DNA of 64,000 nucleotides from KACC-23026 sp963829575 (GCA_963829575.1 CAWHJF010000021.1:167721-231720), one strand, 5' to 3'. Positions 28,158 through 37,852 are shown, numbered from the stretch's first letter. The notes: a model not told the origin generated them from the letters alone. Made by a program: numbers and translations.

Positions 28158-28870
28158 TGAGACGTCACCTCCAATCTCCCTTGTTTAATGGTCCATACCT
28201 GATCCAACTGTTTGACAACTTCATTGTCATGGGTGGCAATTACTAAGGCCATCCCCTCTTCTTCCGAGGTTTCAAGTAAGACTTTCATAAGATGTCGGGC
28301 AGTGTGATGATCTAATTGTCCAGATGGTTCATCCGCAAGAATAACCTTAGGCTTACAGACTAACGCCCTAGCTGCCGCCACACGTTGTGCCTGGCCGCCT
28401 GACAATTCTTCAGGTAGTTTATCTTTTAAATGGTCGATTTCCAGTTTCCTTAATTCATTCAAGGCAAGGTTTTCCGTTATCGCTTTTGGCTGATTCATTA
28501 TTAAGAGAGGTAAGGCCACGTTCTCTATAACCGATAACGATGGAATAAGGCTGGGCATCTGAAAAATATAGCTGATCCCCATTGGGCGAATTGGATGAAT
28601 GTTGTGATTCTCAAAATAACTAAAATCAACGTGACCTTTTGATGGCTTTTCGAGCTTCCCTAAAACCTGTAAAAGCGTCGATTTCCCACTACCGGATTGC
28701 CCAACAAGGGCAATCCGATCCCCGGTTTTAATCTCACACGAAGCTGATTCCAGGGCAACAACTTCTATTCCTCCTGCCTCATAAGTCCGGCTCACTTGTT
28801 CAGTTTTAATTAAAGTTATTTGGTTGATACCTTGCATGGTTCCTTCTGTCTTCATTACCTTTTGGCTCAT
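28154..28870 (-). CDS. ABC transporter ATPase (MacB/LolD type)
   Basis: The 238-residue protein has Walker A GQSGSGKST, signature LSGGQAQR, Walker B VILADEPSGQLD and the His switch VIATHD. It overlaps its neighbours by four bases at both ends. The second ATPase gene of the operon implies either a heterodimeric ATPase or two separate complexes sharing one permease. Confidence 0.93.
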   Translation of the reverse strand: MSQKVMKTEGTMQGINQITLIKTEQVSRTYEAGGIEVVALESASCEIKTGDRIALVGQSGSGKSTLLQVLGKLEKPSKGHVDFSYFENHNIHPIRPMGISYIFQMPSLIPSLSVIENVALPLLIMNQPKAITENLALNELRKLEIDHLKDKLPEELSGGQAQRVAAARALVCKPKVILADEPSGQLDHHTARHLMKVLLETSEEEGMALVIATHDNEVVKQLDQVWTIKQGRLEVTSQ

Positions 28871-29526
28871 TCAAGAACGCTCCCATCGTACAAACGGATA
28901 ATCCGATCACATTGTGCTGCTAAGGTTTCACTATGTGTCGCCACAATTGTCGCGTTTCCTGCTTTTCGTCGTTCCTCTAAAAGATTGATGATGATTTTTT
29001 CCGTTTCTTGGTCGACTTCACCTGTTGGTTCATCAGCAATGAGTAATTTGGGAGACGTCGATAAAGCAATTGCAAGGCCCGCACGTGCAGCTTCCCCACC
29101 TGATAAGTGCTTTGGGTAAGCTTTTTTACGATGGAGAAGTCCTACCCTTTTCAATAACTCATCCAGACTTTGGTTTCCTTTTGACTTAGCGAGACTCATT
29201 TGAAGTTGGATGTTCGCCTCAACCGTTAAATGTTGAAACAAGTTTCCATTCTGCAACAAAACGCCGATTTCCGCTGATCTCATGCGTGCTCTCTGTGCTT
29301 CTGAGCGCCTTGTTAAACGCTTGCCATCTAACTCCACATACCCGCCATCCGGTTCATCAATTCCAACTAAGCAAGACAGTAACGTGGATTTTCCACTCCC
29401 TGAAGGTCCCATGATAGAAAGGAATTCCCCTTCCTTGAGGAAAAAACTGACCCCTCTAAGCGCCATGATTTCTTCTTCAGGAGTATGATAGAATCGATAA
29501 AGCTCATTGGCTTTTAAGAAATCCAT
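28867..29526 (-). CDS. ABC transporter ATPase (MacB/LolD type), second copy
   Basis: Start ATG 29526 (MDFLKANELYRFYH) follows GGGTGG and comes just after the lipoprotein stop. Motifs are GPSGSGKSTL, a divergent signature LSGGEAARAGLA (usually LSGGQQQR), Walker B LLIADEPTGEVD and VATHSE. The altered signature and missing Gln of the QR end suggest an asymmetric ATPase pair. It is coupled to the next gene by overlap. Confidence 0.92.
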   Translation of the reverse strand: MDFLKANELYRFYHTPEEEIMALRGVSFFLKEGEFLSIMGPSGSGKSTLLSCLVGIDEPDGGYVELDGKRLTRRSEAQRARMRSAEIGVLLQNGNLFQHLTVEANIQLQMSLAKSKGNQSLDELLKRVGLLHRKKAYPKHLSGGEAARAGLAIALSTSPKLLIADEPTGEVDQETEKIIINLLEERRKAGNATIVATHSETLAAQCDRIIRLYDGSVLE

Positions 29527-29528
29527 TA

Positions 29529-30167
29529 CTAATTCCACCCAAAGCTATCTGACATCTTCTTCCATTGATCCACGTTGTCTGCACCATATGGCGCCCATAA
29601 TTTCAGGACTTCAAGTTTATTATTGTTTTGATAGAGATAGGCGCTATCCTCTAATCGAACTTGTTTTCCTGTTACCGAATTCGGATCCGAGTTTGAGCTA
29701 TAAACCACTCGAATCGCTTTTCCAGAAGGAAGTTGGACTTCGGTGACACTTTTCACCTTGACCGCTCGTTCCTGTTTCTGTAATTGAGGAATCCAATTTG
29801 TCTTCACCAAATCCGCTGAAAGATTGGATGAAAACGGGGTTAAGGACGTGACACTAACACCATCTAATTTACTAACAAATTGGACCATGTTGCCTTTTGT
29901 TGAACGCGCCCAACCTTCTGGAACGACTAAATGATAGCCATTCTGACTGGATTTATAGGAAATAAAAGCTTGTGAATCTGGAATATCTCCTACCGGATGT
30001 GTTTCCGGAACCACTGGTTTTTCTTTGGTTGACGAACTTTGATTCGTTGATGACGACGGGGTAGAAGGATTTGATTGGGTAGTAGTTGGCGTAGACGCAC
30101 TGCCGCAAGCGACAAGTGATGCCGTTAATACAATTGAACAAGTCGTTAAAGCAATCTTATTTATCAT
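29529..30167 (-). CDS. Lipoprotein, first gene of FtsX-type ABC operon
   Basis: A signal peptide with lipobox LVAC (Cys 21) is followed by a Ser/Thr/Pro-rich linker and a beta-rich domain of about 150 residues (FISYKSSQNGYHLVVPEGW...VKTNWIPQL). It looks like a PsbP/MOG1-type fold similar to other lipoproteins of this size, but this is uncertain. It may be the extracytoplasmic partner of the permease. The divergent intergenic region to the response regulator probably carries both promoters. Confidence 0.8.
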   Translation of the reverse strand: MINKIALTTCSIVLTASLVACGSASTPTTTQSNPSTPSSSTNQSSSTKEKPVVPETHPVGDIPDSQAFISYKSSQNGYHLVVPEGWARSTKGNMVQFVSKLDGVSVTSLTPFSSNLSADLVKTNWIPQLQKQERAVKVKSVTEVQLPSGKAIRVVYSSNSDPNSVTGKQVRLEDSAYLYQNNNKLEVLKLWAPYGADNVDQWKKMSDSFGWN

Positions 30168-30375
30168 GGTACATCCTCCTAGAATAGTAACTTTTGTTAC
30201 GAATTAAACTTAAAAGTAACGGTTTTAACCGTTGGACAGGTTCATCTTACCTATTAAGTCTGAGAATGTAATCAAATAATAATGAGAGCTTGATGAGAAA
30301 ATTCCAATAGACTTTTCATTTGTTTTTATAAGAAAGGTGTAAAATAAGAGAAAGAAAATTAAATGAGGTGTTAGT

Positions 30376-31071
30376 GTGGAACAATTAAAACTACTTCTAG
30401 CGGAAGATGAAGAACATGTTGCCACCTTTATTGAATTAGAATTAGTTCATGAAGGTTATGATGTAACAGTCGTTCATGATGGAAAACAGGCCTATATATC
30501 CTTTGATGAGAAGGTGTTCGATCTTATTTTACTCGACTGGATGCTTCCTCATTTAGATGGCTTAGAAGTCTGTCGACGGATTAGAAAAAGAAGTGACGTT
30601 CCTATCATCATCCTAACAGCTCGGGATTATTTAGGAGATAAAATTGCCGGACTTGATACTGGAGCAGATGATTATATCACCAAGCCTTTTGAAATTGAAG
30701 AATTACTTGCAAGGATACGAGCGGTCACACGTCGACAAAAAAGCCCCCTCCCACAACAAGAAGAACAATTACAAATTGTAGACTTAGAAATGAATTTACT
30801 AAGCCGAGTGGTAAATCGGGGTCAAGATGTCATTGACTTAACCCCTAGAGAATTTGACCTCCTCTATTTCCTATTAAAAAACCAGGGGATCGTTTTAAGC
30901 CGAGACAGTCTTCTCTCCAAGGTGTGGGGGTATGACTTTGATGGGGGAACGAATATTGTTGATGTGTATATTCGTTATTTGAGAAACAAGCTTGATCGAG
31001 ATTATCAGGTTAAGTTGATTCATACCATACGGGGTGTTGGCTATGTCTTGAGACCGGAGACAGAGGTGTAA
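30376..31071 (+). CDS. OmpR-family response regulator
   Basis: Start GTG behind GAGGTG. The receiver domain has acidic pocket residues (LAEDEEH), phospho-acceptor Asp in LILLDWMLP, and the conserved Lys in TKPF. A winged helix follows: LTPREFDLLYFLLKNQG, VDVYIRYLRNKLD, IRGVGYVLR. It is divergent from the ABC operon and very probably regulates it, together with the kinase whose start it overlaps. Confidence 0.93.
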   Translation: MEQLKLLLAEDEEHVATFIELELVHEGYDVTVVHDGKQAYISFDEKVFDLILLDWMLPHLDGLEVCRRIRKRSDVPIIILTARDYLGDKIAGLDTGADDYITKPFEIEELLARIRAVTRRQKSPLPQQEEQLQIVDLEMNLLSRVVNRGQDVIDLTPREFDLLYFLLKNQGIVLSRDSLLSKVWGYDFDGGTNIVDVYIRYLRNKLDRDYQVKLIHTIRGVGYVLRPETEV

Positions 31072-32498
31072 TGACTATTTGGAGGCGTTTCATAGAAGTC
31101 GTTAGTTTTAAGAAAGTTAGAAATACTCTTATGGCTCATTTCACCTTCTGGTATGTCATCCATCTATTTATAACCATGTTCATAATTGGGATGATCATCC
31201 TTGTGGCAGCTAGCTATTTTTTAATCAATAATATTAAAAAAGATACACGCGTCCTAGAACAGCAACTCCTCGATGCCTCACAAGAACAACAGGTGGATTG
31301 GACGGAGGCAATCGATAATCTTCTCTATCCTAACTACAGTAATTATTATGTGAAAGTTACAGATTCTAAAGGTAAGATGATTACAAGTTCACATGGGTGG
31401 GATCAAATATCTAATACCGATTACGACCAAATTAACAAAGCATGGCTCCTTTCATTGTTGTTTAACCACGGAAAAGGCGTATACTTCACCCGTTCCGCCC
31501 CTTGGGTAGAAAAAAATGGGAGCATCGGACACATTACCATCTACGCACAACTTAACCCTATTTGGGATTTTTTACGATTCTTAATTGAAATTTTACTTAC
31601 CGCAACCTTAATTGGCGTCCTGTTAGGCTCCATGTTTATTTTTTTCCGTACAAGAAGAAATTTGGAGCCCTTAAAGAACATTACGGACACAGTTAAGGAT
31701 ATTCAACAAGTGTCAGATTTCAAAAAACGGGTTCCCATACCTGATGGACCGAATGAATTAACCACCTTAGCCAATGCCTTTAATCGATTACTTCAAAAAA
31801 TTGAAGGGCAAATAGAAAAGGAGCGTATGTTCGCATCAAATGCATCGCATGAATTACGGACGCCAATTACCGCCTTTAAAGGCCATCTTAACCTTTTAAA
31901 GCGTTGGGGAAAAAAAGATCCAAAGGTACTGGATCAATCCATCCATGCTCTTGAGAGTGAAGGAAACCGAATGCAACGGTTAATCGATCAATTACTCAGA
32001 CTCGCGCAAAGTGATTCCCCTTATATTGAGACGCGTCCAATCCTTTTAAATCAAGTCATCAAACAAGCCAACCAAGAATTATTAGAAAACCTAAAACCTT
32101 TACAAGTCATTCAGGTAAAGCGTGATGAAAATATTGAAATCGTTGGAAACTCAGACCAAATTAGACAAATCGCCATTATTTTCATCGAAAATGCGATTAA
32201 ATTCACAGATAAGACAGGGGAAATTGAACTATCCATTTACGGAGAAGAAAACTGGGGCGTTTTTGAGATCCATGATTCTGGTATAGGTATACAAGAAGAA
32301 GATCTTCCTCATATCTTTGAGCGCTTCTATCGAATAGATAAAGCGCGTTCAAGACAAACAGGTGGAACAGGACTCGGACTTTCCATTGCAAAAGAAATGA
32401 TTGATCAACACAAAGGTCACATTGAGGTTCAAAGTGCGTTTGGAGAAGGAACGACCTTTAAAGTTATGCTTCCCAAAGTAAATATGCCCAACTCCTAA
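31071..32498 (+). CDS. HAMP-domain sensor histidine kinase
   Basis: Two membrane helices (about residues 25-50 and 165-187) bracket an extracellular sensor of about 115 residues. A HAMP region follows (RTRRNLEPLKNI), then the H-box ASHELRTPITAFKGHLN, and the HATPase N box (FIENAIKF), G1 (DSGIGI) and G2 (GTGLGLSIAK). The start overlaps the regulator's stop by one base. The pair resembles regulators of FtsX-type ABC transporters, though the extracellular sensor is larger than the BceS type. Confidence 0.92.
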   Translation: MTIWRRFIEVVSFKKVRNTLMAHFTFWYVIHLFITMFIIGMIILVAASYFLINNIKKDTRVLEQQLLDASQEQQVDWTEAIDNLLYPNYSNYYVKVTDSKGKMITSSHGWDQISNTDYDQINKAWLLSLLFNHGKGVYFTRSAPWVEKNGSIGHITIYAQLNPIWDFLRFLIEILLTATLIGVLLGSMFIFFRTRRNLEPLKNITDTVKDIQQVSDFKKRVPIPDGPNELTTLANAFNRLLQKIEGQIEKERMFASNASHELRTPITAFKGHLNLLKRWGKKDPKVLDQSIHALESEGNRMQRLIDQLLRLAQSDSPYIETRPILLNQVIKQANQELLENLKPLQVIQVKRDENIEIVGNSDQIRQIAIIFIENAIKFTDKTGEIELSIYGEENWGVFEIHDSGIGIQEEDLPHIFERFYRIDKARSRQTGGTGLGLSIAKEMIDQHKGHIEVQSAFGEGTTFKVMLPKVNMPNS

Positions 32499-32517
32499 GT
32501 TGAGTCTGGGCTTTTTA
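32485..32517 (+). terminator. Terminator of the two-component operon
   Basis: GCCCAACTC, loop, GAGT..GGGC and then TTTTT lie across the kinase stop codon. Confidence 0.65.
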
Positions 32518-32613
32518 ATATCCTTTTATTCACTATATTCACAGGGGGAAATTCAATTTTAAATAAAAGTAAAATATAAAACACCTGTAAATAAATATTA
32601 ATTGGAGTATTAC

Positions 32614-32859
32614 TTAAAGTGACACCAATGACAAATACTCCAAATAACCAACGTTAGCTATACCCAATAGATACGAAAACAAGCTTGTTTCCACGTTTCG
32701 CTTTTTCGAATGCTTCGTCTCCCACGGATACCAGTCCACTGAATTATGAGCGTGCTGTAATAAATAAGGAGATTTTTCTTCGATTAGTCTATTGGGTACA
32801 TTTTTATTAGTTGGCAAAGAACGTTGTTTCGTTTGAGTTCTTTTCAGTTTAAAGTCCAC
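32614..32859 (-). pseudogene. YyaL 5' remnant (copy C)
   Basis: The frame begins near 32859 (a GTG codon) and reads ...NRLIEEKSPYLLQHAHNSVD then WYPWE, then loses frame by a small deletion. The correct frame gives DEAFEKAKRGNKLVFVSIGY and S. After this AGC codon a 20-base segment (32637-32656) begins with TAA, before ATT TGT CAT TGG TGT CAC encodes ICHWCH. It stops soon after; no downstream gene body exists. Confidence 0.75.
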
Positions 32860-32902
32860 CCAAAAAAGGCTATGTTCAGCAGTTGTTCAAGGTACTCATC
32901 AC

Positions 32903-33943
32903 CTATACTTCAGGAAGCAAGACAACCTTGCCTAGTTTTCCTGCTTTTTTAAAATAAATTTGAGCTTCCCTCGCTTTTTCTAAGGGAAAAGTACGATCGA
33001 TTACTGGTTTGATTTTCCCTTCAGAAATAGCGTGAAGCATACGTTTAAACTCTTCCCTTGTGCCCAATACAGAGCCATAAAGAGTAATATGCTTTAAGTA
33101 CAATGTTCTAAAATCAAGCTCTGTCTTCTGTCCGCCAGCAGATCCAGATGTGCAAAATTTCCCACCTCTCTTCAGTACCTGAAGGGAAGTTGAGAACAAA
33201 GCATCTCCTACAACATCTAATACCGAGTCAATCGGACCTTCATTCACTTCTATTATTTCTTCAGCAAGTTTATTTGATTTATAAGACAATACATGGGTTG
33301 CTCCCAATTCCTTCATTTTTTCTTCCAAACCTAAGTCACCTACAATAGCGATGACCTTAGCACCAAATACTTTTGAGGCAATTTGTACATTTAATGATCC
33401 AACACCACCATTTGCCCCAGTTACCATAACAGTCTCCCCAGGTTGAACTTGAATTTGTTCTACCATATGCCATGCTGTTAAACCACTAACAGAAAAAACA
33501 GCACTTTCTATATAGTCGGACAGAGGCATATCAAAACAAAGGTGAGCTGGCCACACTACATATTCCGCATATCCACCATCATATTCTGAACCAATGAAGG
33601 ACATATCTTCTGAAATATGTTCAAAACCAACATCTCCACTTGATGTAAATGGGAAAAGGACAACATTTTTTCCAATCATGGATTTAGCCACAGATTCCCC
33701 AACCTTTACGACGCTTCCTGTTATATCAGAGCCGGGTGTACGAGGAAATTGAACTCCTTCTGGTCGCCATCCAGACTTGGAACCAGTGCCATAAGCTCCT
33801 TCCCTCATCCAGATTTCTGTATTATTTATTGCACAAGCCTTTACTTTGATTAGCACTTCATTTTCTTTAGGTTCTGGTATAGCTTTTGTAACGATTTCTA
33901 ATTTATCTACATCACCGTATCCCGTCACTTGGACAGCTTTCAT
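32903..33943 (-). CDS. MDR-superfamily zinc-type alcohol dehydrogenase/quinone oxidoreductase
   Basis: The 346-residue protein has the medium-chain reductase fold: GroES-like N-terminus (VLIKVKACAINNTEIW), and nucleotide-binding motif VTGANGGVGSLNVQIA with acidic/Arg contacts after VIAIVGD. No structural zinc cysteine cluster is evident, so it is more like the zinc-independent quinone oxidoreductase branch. The start lies behind GAGGCGATC. Substrate unknown. Confidence 0.85.
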   Translation of the reverse strand: MKAVQVTGYGDVDKLEIVTKAIPEPKENEVLIKVKACAINNTEIWMREGAYGTGSKSGWRPEGVQFPRTPGSDITGSVVKVGESVAKSMIGKNVVLFPFTSSGDVGFEHISEDMSFIGSEYDGGYAEYVVWPAHLCFDMPLSDYIESAVFSVSGLTAWHMVEQIQVQPGETVMVTGANGGVGSLNVQIASKVFGAKVIAIVGDLGLEEKMKELGATHVLSYKSNKLAEEIIEVNEGPIDSVLDVVGDALFSTSLQVLKRGGKFCTSGSAGGQKTELDFRTLYLKHITLYGSVLGTREEFKRMLHAISEGKIKPVIDRTFPLEKAREAQIYFKKAGKLGKVVLLPEV

Positions 33944-34352
33944 AAGTTGATCGCCTCTCTTTTTTTGGATCGTTAAGTGTTTAGTATTATATGTGTGCTC
34001 TTAGTTTCGTCAAAATAACTTCCCAGTTAAATGAAAAATTTCATGACCTCACAGATCTTTAGATATAAATCATAACAAAAAATAATGAATTTGACATGGA
34101 AAGAGGGAAACGACATGTATCTATATACAGCTTAGTTAAGTCATACTCGTTGAAAATGGTTTCTGCGCATTATAAATTAAATACATTGTAAAATTTACAT
34201 TAAATAGGAACATTGTTGTTCTTGGTTCCATGCCCTTGATTTTGTTAGATCGCTCTTTTGATTCTTGTCCTCAGTTACAGCTAATCCTATTAGAAAAAAG
34301 TCTACCTTTTCTTATGTTAAGGTGGAGTCCACTCTTATGTAAAAGTCACCTT
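33944..34352. other. Gene-free intergenic stretch
   Basis: No supported gene is present. A weak hairpin, AAGGTG...CACCTT, lies near 34319-34354, close to the stop of the next minus-strand gene. I see nothing else. Confidence 0.5.
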
Positions 34353-34910
34353 TTATTTCACTATTTTTACGATAATTAAACGAGCGACCGATGTGGATAC
34401 CATATAAAACAAAAAAGAATAAATAAATTTCCAATCATATAATTTATAATAGCCAATCCAAACAAACATGGGTTCTGCTGCAAAAGCAAGAAAACATGCC
34501 GTAATCAAATTTGAAATTAAGAAGATTCTCAGCGAAGATAAAGAAAAGAATTGGTAACCAATCATGAAGACAATCGGTACTAAAATGGAGTCTGCAGTTA
34601 GTAATGGAGGAACAATTGGAATCATCTTTATTGGATAACTCCACCAAGATAAATTTGTCCCAATATCATCAAGAATAACAGCCATAATATTAATCATACA
34701 CCCATAAAAGGCAATCTCATAGGCTCTACTTTTATCGAGAACCTTCCACCATATGAATAATGGAATAATGGTTAAGCCAACAAGGAGCCACCATTCCCAG
34801 GTTAAAAAAGTTGCATGGAGCCACTGACTTACATCAAGTCTATGTAATTCCGCCCTCACTTGTTGCGCTTTTAGAAAGGTTTTTGTGACATGGTTCGTGT
34901 TGATTAGCAT
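34353..34910 (-). CDS. CBO0543-family membrane protein
   Basis: The 185-residue protein has five likely membrane helices (about residues 41-55, 66-84, 104-122, 127-148 and 164-182). Motifs include EWWLLVGLTIIPLFIWW, DDIGTNLSWWSYPIKMIP and the WIGYYKLYDWK loop seen in this Firmicutes family. Function unknown. Confidence 0.7.
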   Translation of the reverse strand: MLINTNHVTKTFLKAQQVRAELHRLDVSQWLHATFLTWEWWLLVGLTIIPLFIWWKVLDKSRAYEIAFYGCMINIMAVILDDIGTNLSWWSYPIKMIPIVPPLLTADSILVPIVFMIGYQFFSLSSLRIFLISNLITACFLAFAAEPMFVWIGYYKLYDWKFIYSFLFYMVSTSVARLIIVKIVK

Positions 34911-34998
34911 CTCTCATCCATTCCTTATGGTTTTCGTTAGATTTCAAAAGGATTTGCTCAATCACAGGTTAGATCCACTTCATAAGAATCAATCTCTG

Positions 34999-35463
34999 TT
35001 ATGACCTCTTAATCTTCGCAACGCCTAAGGCAAAGTGATTGAAAAGGACATTTTCTACAAATTCAGTTTGCGCCTCTTCACAGTCAATTATTAAAATGAC
35101 CTCAGAATGTTTCCCTTTCATTAGCTTTTTTCTTTTCTTATAGATTTTCTCAATGAAAAGTCTAATTACGAAACCTAAGGCAAAGCCAACAATAGCACCA
35201 ATTATTCCCCAATAAATAGGTCCCCATGATAATTCAAATCCAATACTTGCTCCAATGACAGAAAGGGCAGTTCCAAGCACCATACCTATATCGATTAAAG
35301 AGGTCCCATCCGAACGATGATGCGTATCGAATAGTTTCCGGTCTTCCTTTCGATTATCTAATGGAATAGCAAATATGTTGTCTTGAGAAAATCCCTTTTT
35401 CTCTATCGCCATTTCCAAAAAGATATGATTTTCAAATGTGGAAAATAGTTGCATATAAGTCAC
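34999..35463 (-). CDS. Hypothetical membrane-associated protein
   Basis: The 154-residue protein has a soluble N-terminal part (FENHIFLEMAIEKKGFSQDN, like general-stress-type heat-stable domains), a Gly-rich hydrophobic middle (two helices with GxxxG repeats, about residues 60-103) and a basic loop (KKRKKLMKGKH). Its start overlaps the upstream gene by four bases. Function unknown. Confidence 0.6.
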   Translation of the reverse strand: MTYMQLFSTFENHIFLEMAIEKKGFSQDNIFAIPLDNRKEDRKLFDTHHRSDGTSLIDIGMVLGTALSVIGASIGFELSWGPIYWGIIGAIVGFALGFVIRLFIEKIYKKRKKLMKGKHSEVILIIDCEEAQTEFVENVLFNHFALGVAKIKRS

Positions 35464-35781
35464 TCTACTTTCTGCCCCTTTAAGATCTGAAAGCTTGGTT
35501 CTTGATAGTTTTCTATCAAAAAACTTCTCTGTACCTTTTCATAGAGTTTATTATTTTCGACAGTATTTACAAAAGAATCAAAAATTGAAAACCCGTATAA
35601 TGATGGAAAAAATAATAACCACTCGGGCTTTAAAACGGACGTTGCTTGTTGGATTTCTCCTAAAAATAGCAAACTCACCACTTCTAGTGTGTGTGAATAG
35701 TAAAAAAATATGACAGACCAAATAATAACAAAAAAAAGCAGTAACAATCCTATGAATATAGAGTTGTCCTAGGCCAGGCAT
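35460..35781 (-). CDS. TM2-like small membrane protein, frameshifted at a T8 run
   Basis: The open frame 35460-35747 (LLLLFFVIIWSV...) has no proper start, but an upstream frame from ATG 35781 reads MPGLGQLYIHRIVTAF, a known motif of membrane proteins with TM2-type starts. The two frames join in a run of eight T in the coding strand near 35725-35745. The combined product is about 105 residues with two helices. The homopolymer could be a sequencing error or a phase-variable site. It overlaps the next gene by four bases. Confidence 0.6.
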
Positions 35782-35935
35782 TAAAACTTAATTACTTGCG
35801 ATTAATAGCAGAATTTTGTTGATTTCCCTCAAAAAAATACCCAATAATGACTGAACTGTCATTATTGGGTATTAAAGAAATTAAACAGGAAAAAATATGC
35901 ATTTTAACTTTATGGAGCCGATGACGATGCACCGA

Positions 35936-36870
35936 TCATTTAACTTTGATCACTATTTTCCCTTTGGCATGATGTGTTTCACTTAATGCATGTGCTTCTT
36001 GTAACTCTTCTGCTGAAAAGTCAAATACATGTCCCACTTGTGGCTTGATAATTTCTTTCTCAAGTAAGTCGCCTATTTCACTTAACTGTTTACCATTTGG
36101 CGTTAACCAATAGGAGCTTGCCGTTACTTGATGCTTTTCTGCCAATTCTGGATCGGGTTGTCCGGCAATCGTGACCAGTCTGCCACCAGGTTTTAGTACT
36201 TGGAAGCTTTTATTTAAGATGTCACCGCCCATTGTATCAATGACCACATCATAATCACTTAATTCTTCTTCAAATTGTTGTGTGCGGTAATTAATAAATT
36301 GATCTGCACCTAGCTCTTTAACATAAGCTTCATTTTTATCACTTGCTGTTGTCGCGACATAGGCACCCAAATGTTTCGCCATTTGAATAGCTAAACTTCC
36401 TACACCACCCGCTCCAGCATGAATAAGGACTTTATCTCCTTGCTTGACTTTTGTGTGATCCACTAGACATTGCCAAGCGGTTAAACCTGCTAATGGAATA
36501 GAGGCTGCTTCTTCAAAGTCAGGTTACTTGGTTTTTTCGCAAGCAATTCCTCTTCCACAGCCACAAATTCCGCATAAGTCCCTTCAGCGGTAGTTGCCGG
36601 TCGTGCAAAAATTTCATCCCCGACTTGAAAATTCTTTACTTCACTTCCGACCTCCACGATCTTGCCCGCAACATCCCAGCCAAGGATAATTGGGAATGAC
36701 CAATCCAGCATCTGCTTCAAGTAACCCGCACGAAGCTTCCAATCAATCGGATTAATGGAGGTTGCATAAACCTCAACAAGGACTTGGTTTGCTTTAATTT
36801 TGGGTTTCGGTTGTTCCTGTTCTACTAACACATCTTTATTACCATATTCATTGATGACAACTGCACGCAT
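35936..36870 (-). pseudogene. NADP-dependent quinone oxidoreductase, one-base frameshift
   Basis: ATG 36870 (MRAVVINEYGNKDVL) follows AAAGGGAG. The frame reads to LLAKKPSNLTLKKQPLFH and breaks near 36517, where one T seems missing from a T run; the other frame continues FEEAASIPLAGLTAW and KVLIHAGAGGVGSLAIQMAK, the nucleotide-binding motif. The combined 310-residue protein is a typical MDR-family zinc-independent oxidoreductase. The break may be a sequencing error, since the rest is intact. Confidence 0.8.
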
Positions 36871-37229
36871 GACTAGCACTCCCTTTTACTTTTGCGAAAT
36901 ATATTTGCACGTTCTATTATTAGTATCTTACTAATAAGTCATTCCTTCTCTTCAGTGCATGAGAAAAGTCATACTTATAATTCTTCATTTATCTATCAAT
37001 TTGAGACAAATTATATTTTAGCTTCTAATAGCTTGTAATCCAAATCATCTGCTTATGAGTTGTAAATTATGAAGCAAATATCCGTCTCTTTGATAAAAGA
37101 AATTTATTTTCCAACGAACTTTTTCTGCTTTCTCATTTCGAATCAAGTGTTCACCTTTACTAAAATGTAACTATTTATCATGTTTTGAAGCGATGATGAA
37201 AATTATTAGAAGGTTATTTATAAACATGG

Positions 37230-37400
37230 CACCCATGACCTGTGCGTTAGTATATCCAACAGATACGAAACCGGGCTCGTTTTCAAGTTTTCGCTTTTTC
37301 AAAAGCTTCCTCTCCGTAAGGAAACCCTTCCACAGGGTTATATGTGTGTTGGCGTATGTAAGATGACTTCTCAGCGTTTAAAATTAGTTGGCATTGGATC
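37230..37400 (-). pseudogene. YyaL 5' remnant (copy D), strongly decayed
   Basis: On the minus strand, across frames, one reads MPTNFKR, then EKSSYIRQHTYNPVEGFPYG and EEAFEKAK, then ENEPGFVSVGY. It aligns with the family start EKSPYLLQHAHNPVDWYPWG. After GGATATA comes CTAACG (shared with copy C) and then GGTCATGGGTGCCATG, the CHWCH-coding region. Several indels and stops are present. Confidence 0.65.
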
Positions 37401-37852
37401 ACCTTCTTTATTTTTAATCAATTCCATTGTTATGTTTACCTTAAAAAAGAAAAACACTAATAAATCAGCTCCACGATTTAAACAAAAATACTAATGGATG
37501 GTACATGTTTTTTCATCGTTGGATTGGGAGGAATCCAACGGTATTCCTTTTATTCTCGATCTTTTTAAAGTCGTTGCCAAGTCTCTTCAATTTAAATCAA
37601 CACCCTATTTTTCAATTATCTTCCATAAATGTCAATAGGATCTGGATTTTTCGTACATAACCTTCTGCCTTTTTGGTCATATTAAGTATCGAAAGGCGCA
37701 AGTGCATTAGACAGTCGGATCTTAAAGGGAGATGGTTGCGTTGAACAAGTCACTTGAAAAAGTCACTGGTCACCAATAAAACCATAAACTTCTAGAAAGA
37801 AGGGTCTCTGAAAGATACTAACCGAACGTCCACAGAAGCTTAACCCTTTCAT

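Noticed and set aside
32614..32859. Intact 81-residue protein
   Set aside because: The frame switches part-way through the YyaL motif, so the C-terminal half is an out-of-frame translation of a remnant.
34319..34354. Terminator for the CBO0543-type gene
   Set aside because: AAGGTG/CACCTT arms are short, loop is long, and no T-run follows on the minus strand.
37497..37637. 46-codon plus-strand ORF
   Set aside because: No ribosome site and no recognisable motif; kept only as part of the orphan transcript question.
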